From Prorocentrum cordatum (taxonomy: Eukaryota > Sar > Dinophyceae > Prorocentrales > Prorocentraceae): 64,000 bases of DNA. The notes below the pieces were generated by a model. It made no database searches. It was not told the DNA's origin and was given only the letters and a program-made list of their open reading frames with translations. Numbering within the stretch: position 1 is the first letter of the stretch; each line of letters begins with the position of its first letter. Below, piece after piece: positions 1-10,492 of the stretch. The position numbers and the translations under genes are program-made. The stretch covers positions 1-64,000 of the forward strand of contig CAUYUJ010015009.1 in the NCBI GenBank assembly GCA_963575745.1, read 5' to 3'.

Positions 1-396
1 TGCGCCCGGCCGTGCGCCTGTGCACGCGCAGGCTGACGCACCAAGCACACTTAGGTCTGGCCAAGCAAGCGCCGTTCTTACCACCTCTCAGGGTGCCTGA
101 TGGCACCGATGTTGGTTCTTCCAACCGCACTCAGGCTACAATGGGCGATGTACACGGGATGCAGCTCACAAAGAGACCTTGTCGCGGGCCGGGTCAGCTG
201 GCGTGCGGTCTAAGCCCGCGCGCGCGAAACCAAGTCGCAAGCCTTTCTCTGCTTCTCTACTTCAATCCACCTTCCCAGCCACATCACCGCCTCAGCGAAT
301 AGGAACACTTAAGGCGCATGCCAGCCGATGCGGGCAGTGCTACCTCACTGCACACCGCCTCTCAGCTGTGCGTTCGCCACTCGGCGCGATCTACCG

Positions 397-789
397 TCAG
401 CGCGCAACCAGCTGAGGGTCTGCCATATGACATTTCTTGCATTTCGCCACCTGCTGCGCCGCCGCCCGGCGGAGGAGTGCCTCGACAGAGGTCTCGCCGG
501 CCGATTCAACGGCTTGGCGCTTCTTCGCCAAGGGCGCGCCCTGTCCGCCCGCGCCGCTCGCGGTCGGCACCTGCAGTTGAGTCGGCGCCTGACGATCCAA
601 GGGGTCGGGCTCCACTGAGATATCCGCTTTCTTTCCGTTGGATCGCGCCGCCACCTGCTGGGCCGCCGCGGCCCACGCAGAGTCGAGCATGACACGCTCG
701 ACTTGCGGATCACGCGCGTTGGTTTGCAATCGAAAGATATGTTTCTGAATCGTCGCCGAATTGTGCACAGCGCGCGCACTCAACCCCAT
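397..789 (-). CDS. hypothetical protein fragment, 130 aa
   Basis: ATG-initiated minus-strand frame. Its composition is protein-like: an Ala/Gln-rich stretch around residues 37-50, a Ser/Lys segment, and a C-terminal KCKKC cysteine pair. The other five frames here are Arg/Pro-rich shadows typical of GC-rich DNA. No domain is recognised. The frame ends at a stop with nothing in-frame beyond it, so it may be an exon, an old retroelement ORF fragment, or chance. No neighbouring gene helps to interpret it. Confidence 0.25.
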   Translation of the reverse strand: MGLSARAVHNSATIQKHIFRLQTNARDPQVERVMLDSAWAAAAQQVAARSNGKKADISVEPDPLDRQAPTQLQVPTASGAGGQGAPLAKKRQAVESAGETSVEALLRRAAAQQVAKCKKCHMADPQLVAR

Positions 790-3148
790 CGCGTATCACA
801 TGGTGTTGTTTGTCACGTAAATGTTGTGTCTGGGCTGATATGGTGCACGTTTGTTGACTGTCCAGATCTTCCCGTACTCGACTTACGTGTTCGTATCCGT
901 GTTCATGCCCATATTGTTCTACAGGTTATTATGAATGTCTTGCTTCCTTTGTTTGCGTCGCATTTATCAACATGCCGCACATCTCGTTCTACCAGGCTTT
1001 CTTCTCAACCATCTCTCTCCGTGGTTCCGAGGGCGCGGCCTCTCTGCTGCGCCCTGGGCCAACGGGCAGGCGCGCAATGGCAGGCGGCGCGCCGAGCCGC
1101 GGCGCCCTGTGACAGGGCAGGCGCGCACGTTTGCGCGGAGCTCCGCCCGGCCTAGATGCGCGCGCGCACCGGCGTTGTTGCGCCCACGGCCGCGCGCCGC
1201 ACGCGACGCGAATGCCCGCCCAATGGCCCACCGCTCACTCGCGACGCGAATGCCCGCTTCCGCCGCGCCGCGGACCGCGGAGCGCCGGCCGCTGCTGGAC
1301 AGGCCCGATGAAGATGGGGGCGCAGAGCGTTCGAGGCCGCAGGCGACGGCCAATCCTTGGCGAGGAGGACGACACTAGGCAGGGGACTGGGAGAACAGCA
1401 AGAGGGGGGAGGCGCGCGAATGCCATCACAAAACGACGGAAGAGGGAGGCAATGCCACCTCGCGATCTCCAGATCCGCCCAACTCTGCCCAGGCTCAGCC
1501 TTTCCCTGTTCGCACTCCACGCCCACTTCCCCCTGCCCGATACTTCCCACGGAAGCGGCCGCCGGCCAGATGCCCACTGCGCTGCAACCGACGCCCGCCG
1601 ACAGCCGCGACCTCCACTTGTAGACATTGTAGACGCCAAGCTCGACGGGCGCATACTAACGCAGCCGCCTCGGCCTCCTGCCAGGGGCAGCCCGCAATCC
1701 ACACTTGTCTGCGCGACCCCAGCGGGGTTCAACGCGCCCGCTGGCGCTCGTGGCGGACGAGGACGCCTTCCGGCCCACTGCCATAAGATGCCCCGGGTCG
1801 ACCGCTAGCAGAACGCAGCAGCAGCAGCGCGTCGCGCCCTCTACCACCTCGCTGACCACGCGGCGACCACAGCTTGAGCAGGGGTACGTCAGCCCTGCCG
1901 ACATGCCTCTCGTTCCCGCGCACGACGACAACGAGGGGGCCGACGTCTTCACCAACATCAGCACCATCTGCGCGTCGCAGGCCGCCCAGCGGGGCCGCCG
2001 TGACGCGCGCGCCCGGCGCGCCGCGCCGGCGCGCAGCAACCGCCATTCGCCACGAAAGCGCGCGCCCGCGCAGCAGCGCCGTCTATGGCCCGTCGCACCG
2101 CGCGACCCGCGTCGGTTGACATCCGCAGCGGCCCCGCGGCTGGCACGCCGAAGACGCAGCGCACGCGCGGCGCCGCCCCTGTCCTCCTGAACGCGCTACG
2201 CCGCATAAGTGCACGCGTGTCTTGACAGCCACCGCCACATGCTGATGGGCTCCAGTATATCTGAGTCCGAAGTACCAGCGGCAAGGCACTGGGCGACTGA
2301 GCTGCGACGAGCACCGCGAGGATCACCCATCCGCGCGCTCATCGCAGATCGCGTTCGACACGACCACCACCGAAAAGTCGTTCTACGCCGTCAGCTTCGG
2401 CCAGCCTCTCCGCAAATTGCGCGGGCTTTCCTGTCCCGCGGGAGAATGGCGCCACGCGGAAAACTACGCGAACGGCTCCACGGCGAAGCCAAGGCGGGCA
2501 CAGCGCGCCAGGCACTCGACAGGCGCAGGCACTAGTGCCCAGCGCTGGCCCCTCCGCACCGCCTGCGCTACGAGGCGCCGGCGCGACAGGACCCCGCTGC
2601 GAAGGTCAGCGCTGAATCACCGGCCGCTTTTTCCTGACAGACGGCGCGCGTCGCGGTGGCCCGGCACGTTGGCCACGCTCCGCCGCCGACCACTGCCGAG
2701 GTAGGCACCTGCGACACTGCGCTACTGTCGGCCGCCCCCAGACAGCACGCGTCGCGTCGGCGCCGCGAAACAGTCACCAGACCAACGCGCGAACCTGTCA
2801 ACTGCAGTGACCGCTGCAAACAGCTGGACGAGCGGCATTTGCGCGCACGCGGCACAAGGCGCGCGGGCGCATTCCAGTTACACAGCCGCGCAAGCGACGC
2901 AATGGCCATCTACGCCCGCGGGCACCCCGTCACAAAAGTGCGCCGAAGGCAAGCGGCCGCGCCAGTAGCGCGCCGGAAACAGAGCCAGTGAGCGATCCTG
3001 ACTGGAAGGCACGATCGGCGCTGCGGCTCGAGCGCACGCCAGGCACGATCTACACCAGGCCCCCACAAGCAAACGCTCCTGGCTGCGAGGCGACATCGGC
3101 CGGTCGCACTGGGCAAAGAGCTTGTCAGCGGCACCGTAACGGGCAATT
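790..3148. other. GC-rich stretch without a supported gene
   Basis: All six frames carry open stretches of 60-225 codons, but these are Arg/Ala/Pro-rich, overlap one another on both strands and show no motif. This is what about 65 percent GC DNA gives by chance. No repeat array was noticed. Confidence 0.5.
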
Positions 3149-3271
3149 ACTAACGGGTACTTTGCAATTTTGCTGAAAGTTGCCACTTTAGAGCTTCTTT
3201 CTGGCAGTGCAGCGTTGCCCGCGTTGGGAAGGGCTGGGTTCGCTGGGTCACTGGCCAAAGTACCCGTTAGT
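3149..3271. repeat. 123-bp element with 16-bp perfect inverted ends
   Basis: The left arm 3149-3164 (ACTAACGGGTACTTTG) is the exact reverse complement of the right arm 3256-3271. The 91 bp between them are non-coding. A third partial motif (GTAACGGGCAA) lies just upstream at about 3136. This is the shape of a miniature inverted-repeat element, but no target-site duplication is visible at the ends. Confidence 0.5.
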
Positions 3272-3279
3272 GGAGTCCC

Positions 3280-4149
3280 CGTTCGAGGGGCGCTGAGCTT
3301 GTCCTCCCCGCGGTGGGGAGTCGGTTCGTTACGATCCACAACCCTGGCCAGGCTCATCTCGCGCACGAGCTGACCACGAGCGCGCCGGCAGGGCCCCCAG
3401 AGTTCACAGGACTGCGTCCGGGCTGAGGCTCTTGAGCCATGGTTGAGGTGTGCCGGGCGCCCACTGCACAAGGCGCGCGGTGAACGCTCTGGCACTTCAT
3501 TGCGGGCGGACCCTTGTAGCCGAAGTGTCGCGGAGGGACACGCTCCATTGCTTGGTAGCCCCGACTCGAAAAAGAGGGGCCCGCTGCCGCGTTGCCCACA
3601 GCTGGCGAGCGTATATGAGATTGTATTGAGATGAAAAAGACCGCCGCGGCGCGATCTCCCATGTTTAATTTGGCGCCATGTCCCTTCACCTTCACCACTA
3701 CCACCCGCAATTGTAGGTTATCCTCCTCTTCTTGTTCACATGATCAGTATGATTATTGCGATGTGTTGCTGATTGTTTCGTAGTACGTTGTCATTCTAAG
3801 TTGTTCATAATCAGTAGTGTTAGTATTATTTTTAGTGGGTATATAACGATTAGTATTCGCATTCGTATTAGTAGTAGTATTAATAGTATTGCGTTTCCTC
3901 CTCCGCCTCTTATTATTATTCCACCTCCCGCTCCTACATCGCGCAGCGGTGGTGGAATATCGGCCCATCATGGCTGGCGATGGGATTCGTGATCCCGTTT
4001 TGTAATCATGGTGTCGTCACGTCGTCGTGTCGCCATGGCGGTGCCCGGGTGTCACGACTGCGCGCGCAACTGTCACAACTGAATATTTTTGTTGCCAGGA
4101 CTGGTGCGCGATTCCGCGACAGTCTCACCCTCCAGAACATTTGTGGTCA
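3280..4149. other. intergenic, no gene seen
   Basis: Contains an AT-richer patch (about 3750-3910) with short TAGTATT/CGTATT iterations. No open frame with recognisable content was found. Confidence 0.45.
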
Positions 4150-4930
4150 GGGATGTTGGTTTAGTGTGTCATTCTGCCCGTTTTGGCCCAGCACGCTTCG
4201 GTGCGTCGCGCGATCCACTTTCGGTCCCCAGGCGTCAACGTCCCCAGCCTTTCCAACCTTCCCGCCCCGCAGTGCGGAGCGACATCCGATCCACTCGAAA
4301 GGCGTAGCGTGTCGCCACGGCCGCCGCCGCCGCGACACGCTAAGCGAAAGTTCCTGACCGTACCAGCCGCGATCCCATCTCGGGTAGAACGAGTTTCGGA
4401 TTGCAGCATACTGCGTGCGCTTGTCGGTAGCAGGATCTTCGCGCACAGGAGCGCGGGAAGGCCCATCGTGCGGAAGTCTGAGCTGGCACCGTGGGGGCGT
4501 AGGGATTCGTGGTGAAAGCAGGCGGTGGGTCCGGATTCTAAGCCAAAAGGTTACATTTTGGTCGTTGAACGTAGGTACTGCTGAGCGCACAGATCCCAGT
4601 CTACTCTACCCGCCTTCCTACTTCAAGTCGAGCGGGGCAGGCGGGAGCCCAACTTCACGTTTCTACCCACTTCTTCCGACCGACGGTTACGGTCAGGAAT
4701 TTTGACATGGCGTGTCTCTCCCTTTGTTCTGGCCCACCGCACTGCGGCGCGACGCACTATCCAAGTCTTGGACCCTACGCGTCAACGTCCCGAGTTTTCC
4801 CGAGCCTCCCACCCCGCCGAGTGGCACGACAAGCTGTCCACTCGTCAGGCATAGCGTGTCGCCAGGGCCGCCGCGGCGACACGCTAAGCATAAGTTCCCG
4901 ACCGTACACAGCTGGAGTTTACCCTTCTCG
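4150..4930. repeat. diverged duplication, each copy with a hairpin
   Basis: 4175-4400 and 4715-4930 share colinear blocks (GCGTCAACGTCCC, TAGCGTGTCGCCA, AAGTTCC.GACCGTAC). Each copy contains a GC-rich stem: 4305-4315 pairs with 4332-4342, and 4852-4863 pairs with 4875-4886 (TAGCGTGTCGCC). The stems survived while flanking positions changed, so the duplication is old. No coding content was recognised. Confidence 0.6.
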
Positions 4931-5108
4931 TCCGCGGAACGTCATCCATGGTGTTTCTGCCGGTTTTTTCGATGCATACACAACGGGTTGCCCTTGGCCA
5001 GCAGGTACGCGGTCAGATTGGGCAAGGGCCGCCAGAAGTGGAAGCAGATCAAGTTCATCGTGAACGTTGCCCACCCATTTCTATCCCGGCTGCCTGGGTG
5101 ACACGGTG

Positions 5109-5500
5109 TTTGGTGTGTGTGTGTGTGTGTCTTTGCATTGATGCGCCGATGCATGTAGGCAGTTGTTTCACGTCGCCTGTTCTGCAGGAGCAGGCGTTGC
5201 AGGAGCACGAGGGAAAGGAGGAGGAGGAGGCAGAAGAGGAGTAGGAGGAGGAAGAGGAGGAAGAGGAGGAAGAGAGGGAGCGGGAAGAGGAGGATGGGCA
5301 GGATGGCCAGGCGGAGGAGGAGGACGACGACGATGAGGGGAATGCAGGGGTGGTCGTCTTTCAGGACGGTGCAGGATCAGATGCCGGTGGAGGAGGAAAC
5401 CCAGTGGCACGATAGGAATATGGAGGGCCTGGAGGATGAGAATGACGAGGAAGCCAATGAGGAGGAGAAGGAGGAGGAGGAGGACGACGCGTTGCCCGCG
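5109..5500. repeat. (GT)n then GAG/GGA-rich tract
   Basis: A (GT)9-like run at 5113-5130 is followed from about 5197 by a purine tract dominated by GAG/GGA, which grades into GACGAGG until about 5500. Plus-strand frames read poly-Glu and minus-strand frames poly-Pro/Leu. They are treated as shadows, although the acidic frame from 5380 to 5500 could be a real low-complexity segment. Confidence 0.7.
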
Positions 5501-5681
5501 GTTTTCCGCCGGGATTTTGCAGCGGGGAATCCCCATTCCACGCTGCTGCATCCGATTATATCATATTTGTTCCCCCTCAGACTCCCCCTCTACAAGGAGA
5601 AGGGGGCTTGGCAAGGAAGAGGAATGCCCCCGCAACATCATCCTCCTCTGTATCCTTCAGGTAATTCTTATCCCTCCTGCG

Positions 5682-5717
5682 TCCGTAGCCATTTTGGCTC
5701 AAGCCGTTCTGGCTCAG
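5682..5717 (+). other. tandem relict dinoflagellate spliced leaders
   Basis: 5682-5703 matches the 22-nt dinoflagellate spliced leader exactly (T variant of the degenerate first base; core CCGTAGCCATTTTGGCTC). 5704-5717 reads CCGTTCTGGCTCAG, a decayed copy of the last 15 nt of the leader. The junction lies exactly where a new leader would join if the internal TAG of an older genomic leader served as trans-splice acceptor. Such arrays are known marks of mRNAs reverse-transcribed back into the genome. The LINE ORF1 ATG follows 145 bp downstream at 5849. Confidence 0.9.
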
Positions 5718-5848
5718 GTTCCCTCTGAGCTTGCATCAGCATACCTCTTCAGAACGGCATTGTGCTGTTGCGGGCCAATTTGGCTCTTCTGCGTTCGAGG
5801 GACGATCCCTCTCCATACTAGCCCGCGAGGGCAAGGCAGCTCCGAGCC

Positions 5849-7157
5849 ATGGTTGGCAAAGGAGGCTGTTCTGGCAAAGGTGGCGGCGGTGGCAAGGGCA
5901 AGATTCCCTGAGCGCCGTGGCACCGTGGCTGGAGCTCGCCGACGACGCGAGATCCAGCTTGGAGCCCTCATGATGTGCGTGCTTGGCCTCCTCTTTCGCC
6001 CTGGTCTTCAGACTTCTGACGACAACGATGGCAGCTGGCAGTTCGCCGGGCCCCGTGGCAAGTCCAAGGGCCAGAAGTGGAAGTGCGGTCACTGTGGTTG
6101 CGCACGTGACGAGGCTCGGTTCTACTTCTGCGAGCATTGCGGGGCCCTCAAGAGCGAGGCCATGGTCGACCGTTCGTCCTCGTGGGCGTACGCCCCCCCG
6201 CCTTCGCATGGAAGAGCCGACGGTGGCGCTGGCGGGGCACGTGCGAAAGGGAAGGGAGCAGCCAGCACTGGGAAAGGTGGAGGCAAAGATGGCCCTCTCC
6301 CAGGTGCGGCGCCCCCCCCCCTCAGTATTCAAGAACACAAGCAACTTGCGGATCTGTGCGAGAAGGCAGGCGACGCCCGTGGTGCATCCTTGCATCGCCA
6401 GTCCGCCAAGGCTCTCGAAGTCCCAGCTCCTTCGGTCGAACCACTGCAAGTGCGGCTCCAGCGCGCTCATGGACGGGCTCGTCATATTGAGAGCAGGCTC
6501 GAGCAGGCCTGCGCCAAGCACGAGTCTCTCCAGGCGCAGCTTGATGCGCAGCAGCAGCTTGCGGTGCAGCTCAGGAGCGAACGCCCGAACGCACGGACGC
6601 CAACGAGGAGCATTCTAGATTGGCACGGCTCCTGGCAGAGAAGCTTCCTGAGGAGCCATCGCTTCCCAAGCTGCCTGCTGAGGTGCTCTTTGACCAGGCC
6701 AAGCTCGAGAAGTTCTTCGACGTCGACTTCGGCAACATGTTCAAATTGGACGATGGCACCGAGCTCGGGGCTGAGGATGCGGAGCAGCTCTCCAAGCGCG
6801 TGGGCCAGCTCAAAGACGGCTTCGCGGATCTGGCCATGATTTTTTCTGAGGCCAAAGCCAAGATGGACGCGGCTAAGCTGGAGCACGCTGCCTTGGTGGA
6901 CAGGTTCCAGGAGAAGAGAAAGGTTCCGCCGGACCCCCAAGGATCCAGCTGGTGGGGAACCTCCTGGCGCTGCGAGCGCAGCTGCTGCGGCTGCCGAGGC
7001 GCCATCCACTCCATCGGCTACAGCGGGTGCTTCTTCTAAGCCCGGAGCCAGCGCGCGCCCGCTGGGCAGCGCCATGGAGCGGGCTGATCGCATCGCAGCA
7101 GGCGGAGGGAAGGCGCCGAAGCCGCCCGACGCCACCCCCCCTGGAGAATGGGCGTGA
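5849..7157 (+). pseudogene. LINE ORF1, RanBP2-like zinc finger and coiled coil
   Basis: The first ATG after the spliced leader (GAGCCATGG, 5849) opens a Gly/Lys-rich start, MVGKGGCSGKGG, which hits TGA at 5909. The protein continues in another frame from about 5912: a CX2CX11CX2C finger (Cys codons 6084-6140, preceded by KW) resembling RanBP2-type fingers, a Gly/Lys linker, then a Gln/Arg-rich coiled coil to about 6600. A shift near 6610 moves it to the frame containing KLEKFFDVDFGNMFKLDDG. A further shift near 6930 gives an Ala/Pro-rich tail ending at TGA 7155-7157. At least three breaks make it a pseudogene. ORF1 proteins of LINEs bind the element RNA; here that role is inferred from position and finger. 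The long minus-strand open frame 6482-7456 is its antisense shadow. Confidence 0.65.
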
Positions 7158-7572
7158 AAAGGCCTTGCGCGGCCTCTGGTTCCGGGGCGCCCTGGCTCGC
7201 CGCTCGGCGCTCCTGGATCTGGGCCGCGCTCGTCTCTGCCATGTGCGTGTGTGTGTTTGTTTGGGGGGGGCTTTACATTCAGATGTTTTAGCGGCGAGCG
7301 CTCTTGCGAGCCATGCCCGACCAACCGACACGGCTCGCGCGTTGCTCTGGAGGAAGCGGGGCCCCCCCCGTCTCTTCGCCGATGATCTTTCTTTTCAGCA
7401 GAGCGTTCCGCGTCACAGGTGGAAGGTTTGCTCATTCGAGCGAACGACATTGCCATGCCCCAGAGTCACGGCACCTCGCTCGGTTCGTTGTCCTCCCGCA
7501 CGCAGCAGGCCCTGTCAGTTCTGCCAGGCCTTCGGTTAGCTATCCTGCGATGTCGTTGGGCAAGGATGCCCC

Positions 7573-8997
7573 ATGTCGCACCACCTCTGCGGCTCCGCGC
7601 TGGCTGGCCGGCGGCCTGGTTCGTTTCAAGAAGTTCCCTCCAGCGACAGCGTTCAGAATATGAGTTCTGCGGCGCTCCAGGTTCAGACCGCCAACGGGAA
7701 TTCCCGGGGCGCGCTGCGCACGTTTGTGGAGGGGTCTGACGCCCATGTCTTGCTCCTCCAAGAGCATCGGCTCCGCGACCTGGAATCTGTTCAACGGGCT
7801 AACGCCCGGTGCCTCCGCCATGGCTGGAAGTCGGTGTGGTCCGGGGATTCCGCCACTCAGGCGGACGACACTTCTGGCGGCGTGGCCGTGCTCTGTCGTT
7901 CCTGGATGGGCCGCCGCCACATCCCTGGGGGGGGCACATTGGAAGGCCGCGCCCTGGCCTGCTCGGTGGAATTTCCTGGGCCCCCCCCTTCCACGGTGGT
8001 CTCGGCCGATCTCTATCACACTGAGGGCCCCTCCGACAGGAACCTCAGGCCGCTCTCGGACATGGGCGCGCTGCTCTCGCAGCGGCACTGCTCGCGGCTC
8101 TTAGGCGCCGACTCTTACATGGAGCCCCGCGCCATCGAAGGCCTCCCGTTTGTCACCGAGCTTCGCGGGTCATTGGTTTTCCCCAAAGCGCGCGCCCACT
8201 ACCCTGTCGGGACCCCCACGACCTTTGACTACTTTGTGGCGCCTGCGGGCCTGTCCAAGGGCATCGATAGGATCGACGCGCGCTTGGATACGGAGCTCCC
8301 TATCCATCGCCCTGTCGAGGTCTCTTTCTTCCCCGAATTAGACGCGTTGAAGGCCTGGTCTTTTCGCGGGCCGCCCCCGCTGTCTGCCAAAGGAGCGTTC
8401 GGCCCCGATCCTCGTTCGGTTTGCTGGCAAGGAGCCCAGTCTATGGCCGACCACACTATCGGTCTTCTCCAGCAAGGCAAGGGGCAGGCTGCTGTCGACA
8501 TGCTAGGTCCCTTGCACCGATCGGGGGCTGACCACGCTGAGCGCGAGCTCGCGCCACGGGTTGGGGAGGCCCCCCTGAAGTTCGGAGCCAGGGGGGTTGG
8601 GCCCCAGCTTCTCTGGAGATCGATCTTGGCTCGAGATTCCCAGGTTCGGCCCCCTCGGCATAGGGCCACCAGGTGGCTCGGCCAACAGCTGAAAGCCTAC
8701 ACCCACTCGGCTCGCGACAACATGCATTCTGTTACTACTTGTAGACTGAGGGCTGAGCTCATCAAACCCCCCATGGCTATTTGCAACGCTCGCGATGACC
8801 ACTGCGAGCTCTTCGCCCGCGTTGCGGCTTACGTCGCCGCCTCGGACGATGCCTTTCCTGTTTTGATCTGCACGCTCTGGTCTACGCGGCCGCCATGGCC
8901 GCCGATGTCAAGCACGCGCCCAAGGGCCGCAGTGAATGGAGAGCGCGGCTTAACGTGGGAATTGATTCGGGGGCTCCGAGGGCCCACATGTGTCTGA
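7573..8997 (+). pseudogene. LINE ORF2, endonuclease domain and linker
   Basis: One open frame of 474 codons begins at ATG 7573. Endonuclease/exonuclease/phosphatase (APE-like) motifs are visible in order: a QTANGNS segment with Asn at residue 41, LLLQEHRL with the metal-binding Glu at 64, SGGVAVLCR, LLGADSYMEP (the position where GDFN/GDWN is expected; the catalytic Asp looks replaced by Ala), TFDYFVAPAGLS, and HRPVEVSF near the end. This domain nicks target DNA in LINE retrotransposition. After residue 260 comes a linker with no recognised fold. The frame ends at 8997, and the protein picks up in another frame at about 8880 (FDLHALVYAAAMAADVKHAPKG). Confidence 0.7.
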
Positions 8998-10492
8998 AAG
9001 ACCCCTCTCCGTGGGCCCCCAGCAGCACCCTGTCTGTGGATGGTTCCATTGTGGCTGACCCCCTCTCGCTTCTCAAAGCGGAGGGGGGTAAGTTCGCCCC
9101 TATGTGGGGGGTCGGTCAAGGGGGTCACTTCTTTGGAGAGATCTTGGAGGCTCTTCCCAGGCTGCCGCCTCAAGAGATCAGGGACATGTCGCGGTCTTCT
9201 AAGGAAGCCCCCTGTTGCCTCTGAAGACGGCTTCCATTGCCAACACTATTCCCTCATGGCCGACGAGGCGTTAGATTGCCTCGGCGGTCTTTTCCACGTT
9301 GTCGAAGCTCTGGGAGCTTTCCCTCCCCAGGTTTCCATTGTCCTCCTCGCGTTGCCCCCGAAATCTGTTGGCGACTCCAGACCGATAGTGTTCTGCTCCT
9401 GGTTCAGAGTTCGGGGGCGCCTCAGGCGGCCCTGGGCTTTGAACTGGGAGGTGGAACGCCCCCGTCGGCACTGGTTCGGTGGCAGGTTTCGCGGAGCAGC
9501 CGACGTGGTCTGGAGGTAAGCCGTCACGGTTGAAAGCGGTGCTTCGAAAGGCCAAACTTGTTGCGCTGTCTTCTTTCACCTGTCAAAGTTCCATGAGAAC
9601 ATCTCCCCCGGGTTGTTGGAAGAACGGTGTCAGATCCATGGGTTCCCGAGGGCGATAGCCAGATCGTGCACTTTCGCTTGCAAGTGCGGGCGGTTCCTCA
9701 GCCTCGGGGGTTGGTTGGAGGGGCCAAATTCTGCAGTTCAGGAATTATTGCGGGCTGCTCGATGGCCACGACCTTCACCCGGGTCTTCTGCATGCAAGGA
9801 TATGACAGCGCCATTGCTTCCATCCCCCCTCCCTGGGTCTCCAAGTGGACCTAGACGTGTATATTGACGACCGGGGTCTCTCTCCTACGGGGCTTGCCGC
9901 CAAGGTGATTTCTGGGATTGTGAAAACGGCGCTGGCCCCGGACTCTGTGGTCAAGGAGTCGTTTGGTTGTAGCTTTGCCCTGGGGAAAACCTCCCTGGTG
10001 TGCAGTTCCAAGCATGTCGGCACTGAGGTCTCGAAGGCCCTCGAGCATCTTGGCGGCAGGCGTAGTGAGTCTGCAGTGAACTTAGGTGTGGACTACACAG
10101 CTGGACGATCAGTCCGCGCTGCCCGCTCGGCCAAGCTCAAGTCCCGCATTGCGATGTCGTCGCGCGCCGCTCGGCGGCTAGTTCGGCAATCCAAGGTGCT
10201 GAAACGATCGGTTATTCTTGAGGTGTCTGAAACCGCGGGCACGAGCGATCACGATCTTGGATTGCTGACGCGACGTGTTTTCTCGGTCGTGCGACCGACC
10301 AGCCACTTGAGGCCGTTGACGACCCTCGCCATCTTGGACGGCGATCCGACATGGAGGACGGCCACGTCTTCCATCACGCGCTGGAGCAAGGAAGTGTGGA
10401 TTGCCCAGACCTGCGCTTTCAGGCGGTCGGTGGGCCTCCCCACTTTGCGTCGCGCGTGGCCCTCGGTGTTTGCGAACCCCAGCTGTTCCTGA
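8880..10492 (+). pseudogene. LINE ORF2, reverse transcriptase domain
   Basis: The coding trace uses all three frames. 8880-9190 carries LNVGIDSGAPRAHMCLK and SLLKAEGGKFAPMWGV. 9220-9518 carries GFHCQHYSLMADEALDCL, then LPPKSVGDSRPIV (RT motif 1-2 region). 9600-9845 carries SDPWVPEGDSQIVHF and GIIAGCSMATTFTRVF (B-box region). 9845-10492 carries DLDVYIDDRGLS, an intact YIDD active-site box with Asp codons at 9866 and 9869. Thumb-like sequence follows (SAVNLGVDYTAGR, then SRAARRLVRQSK). At least four frameshifts or stops separate these parts, so no enzyme can be made. RT copies the element RNA at the nicked target. Confidence 0.7.

Noticed and set aside
5168-5551. Pro/Leu-rich minus-strand ORF over the GAG tract
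   Set aside because: Simple-sequence translation; no non-repetitive part with protein character.
5770-5792. CCAATTTGGCTCTTC as a third relict spliced leader
   Set aside because: It is about 55 bp away from the other relicts rather than abutting them, and its 3' end does not match the leader.
6482-7456. 324-codon minus-strand ORF as a gene
   Set aside because: Antisense shadow of LINE ORF1, whose plus-strand reading has a zinc finger and coiled coil.
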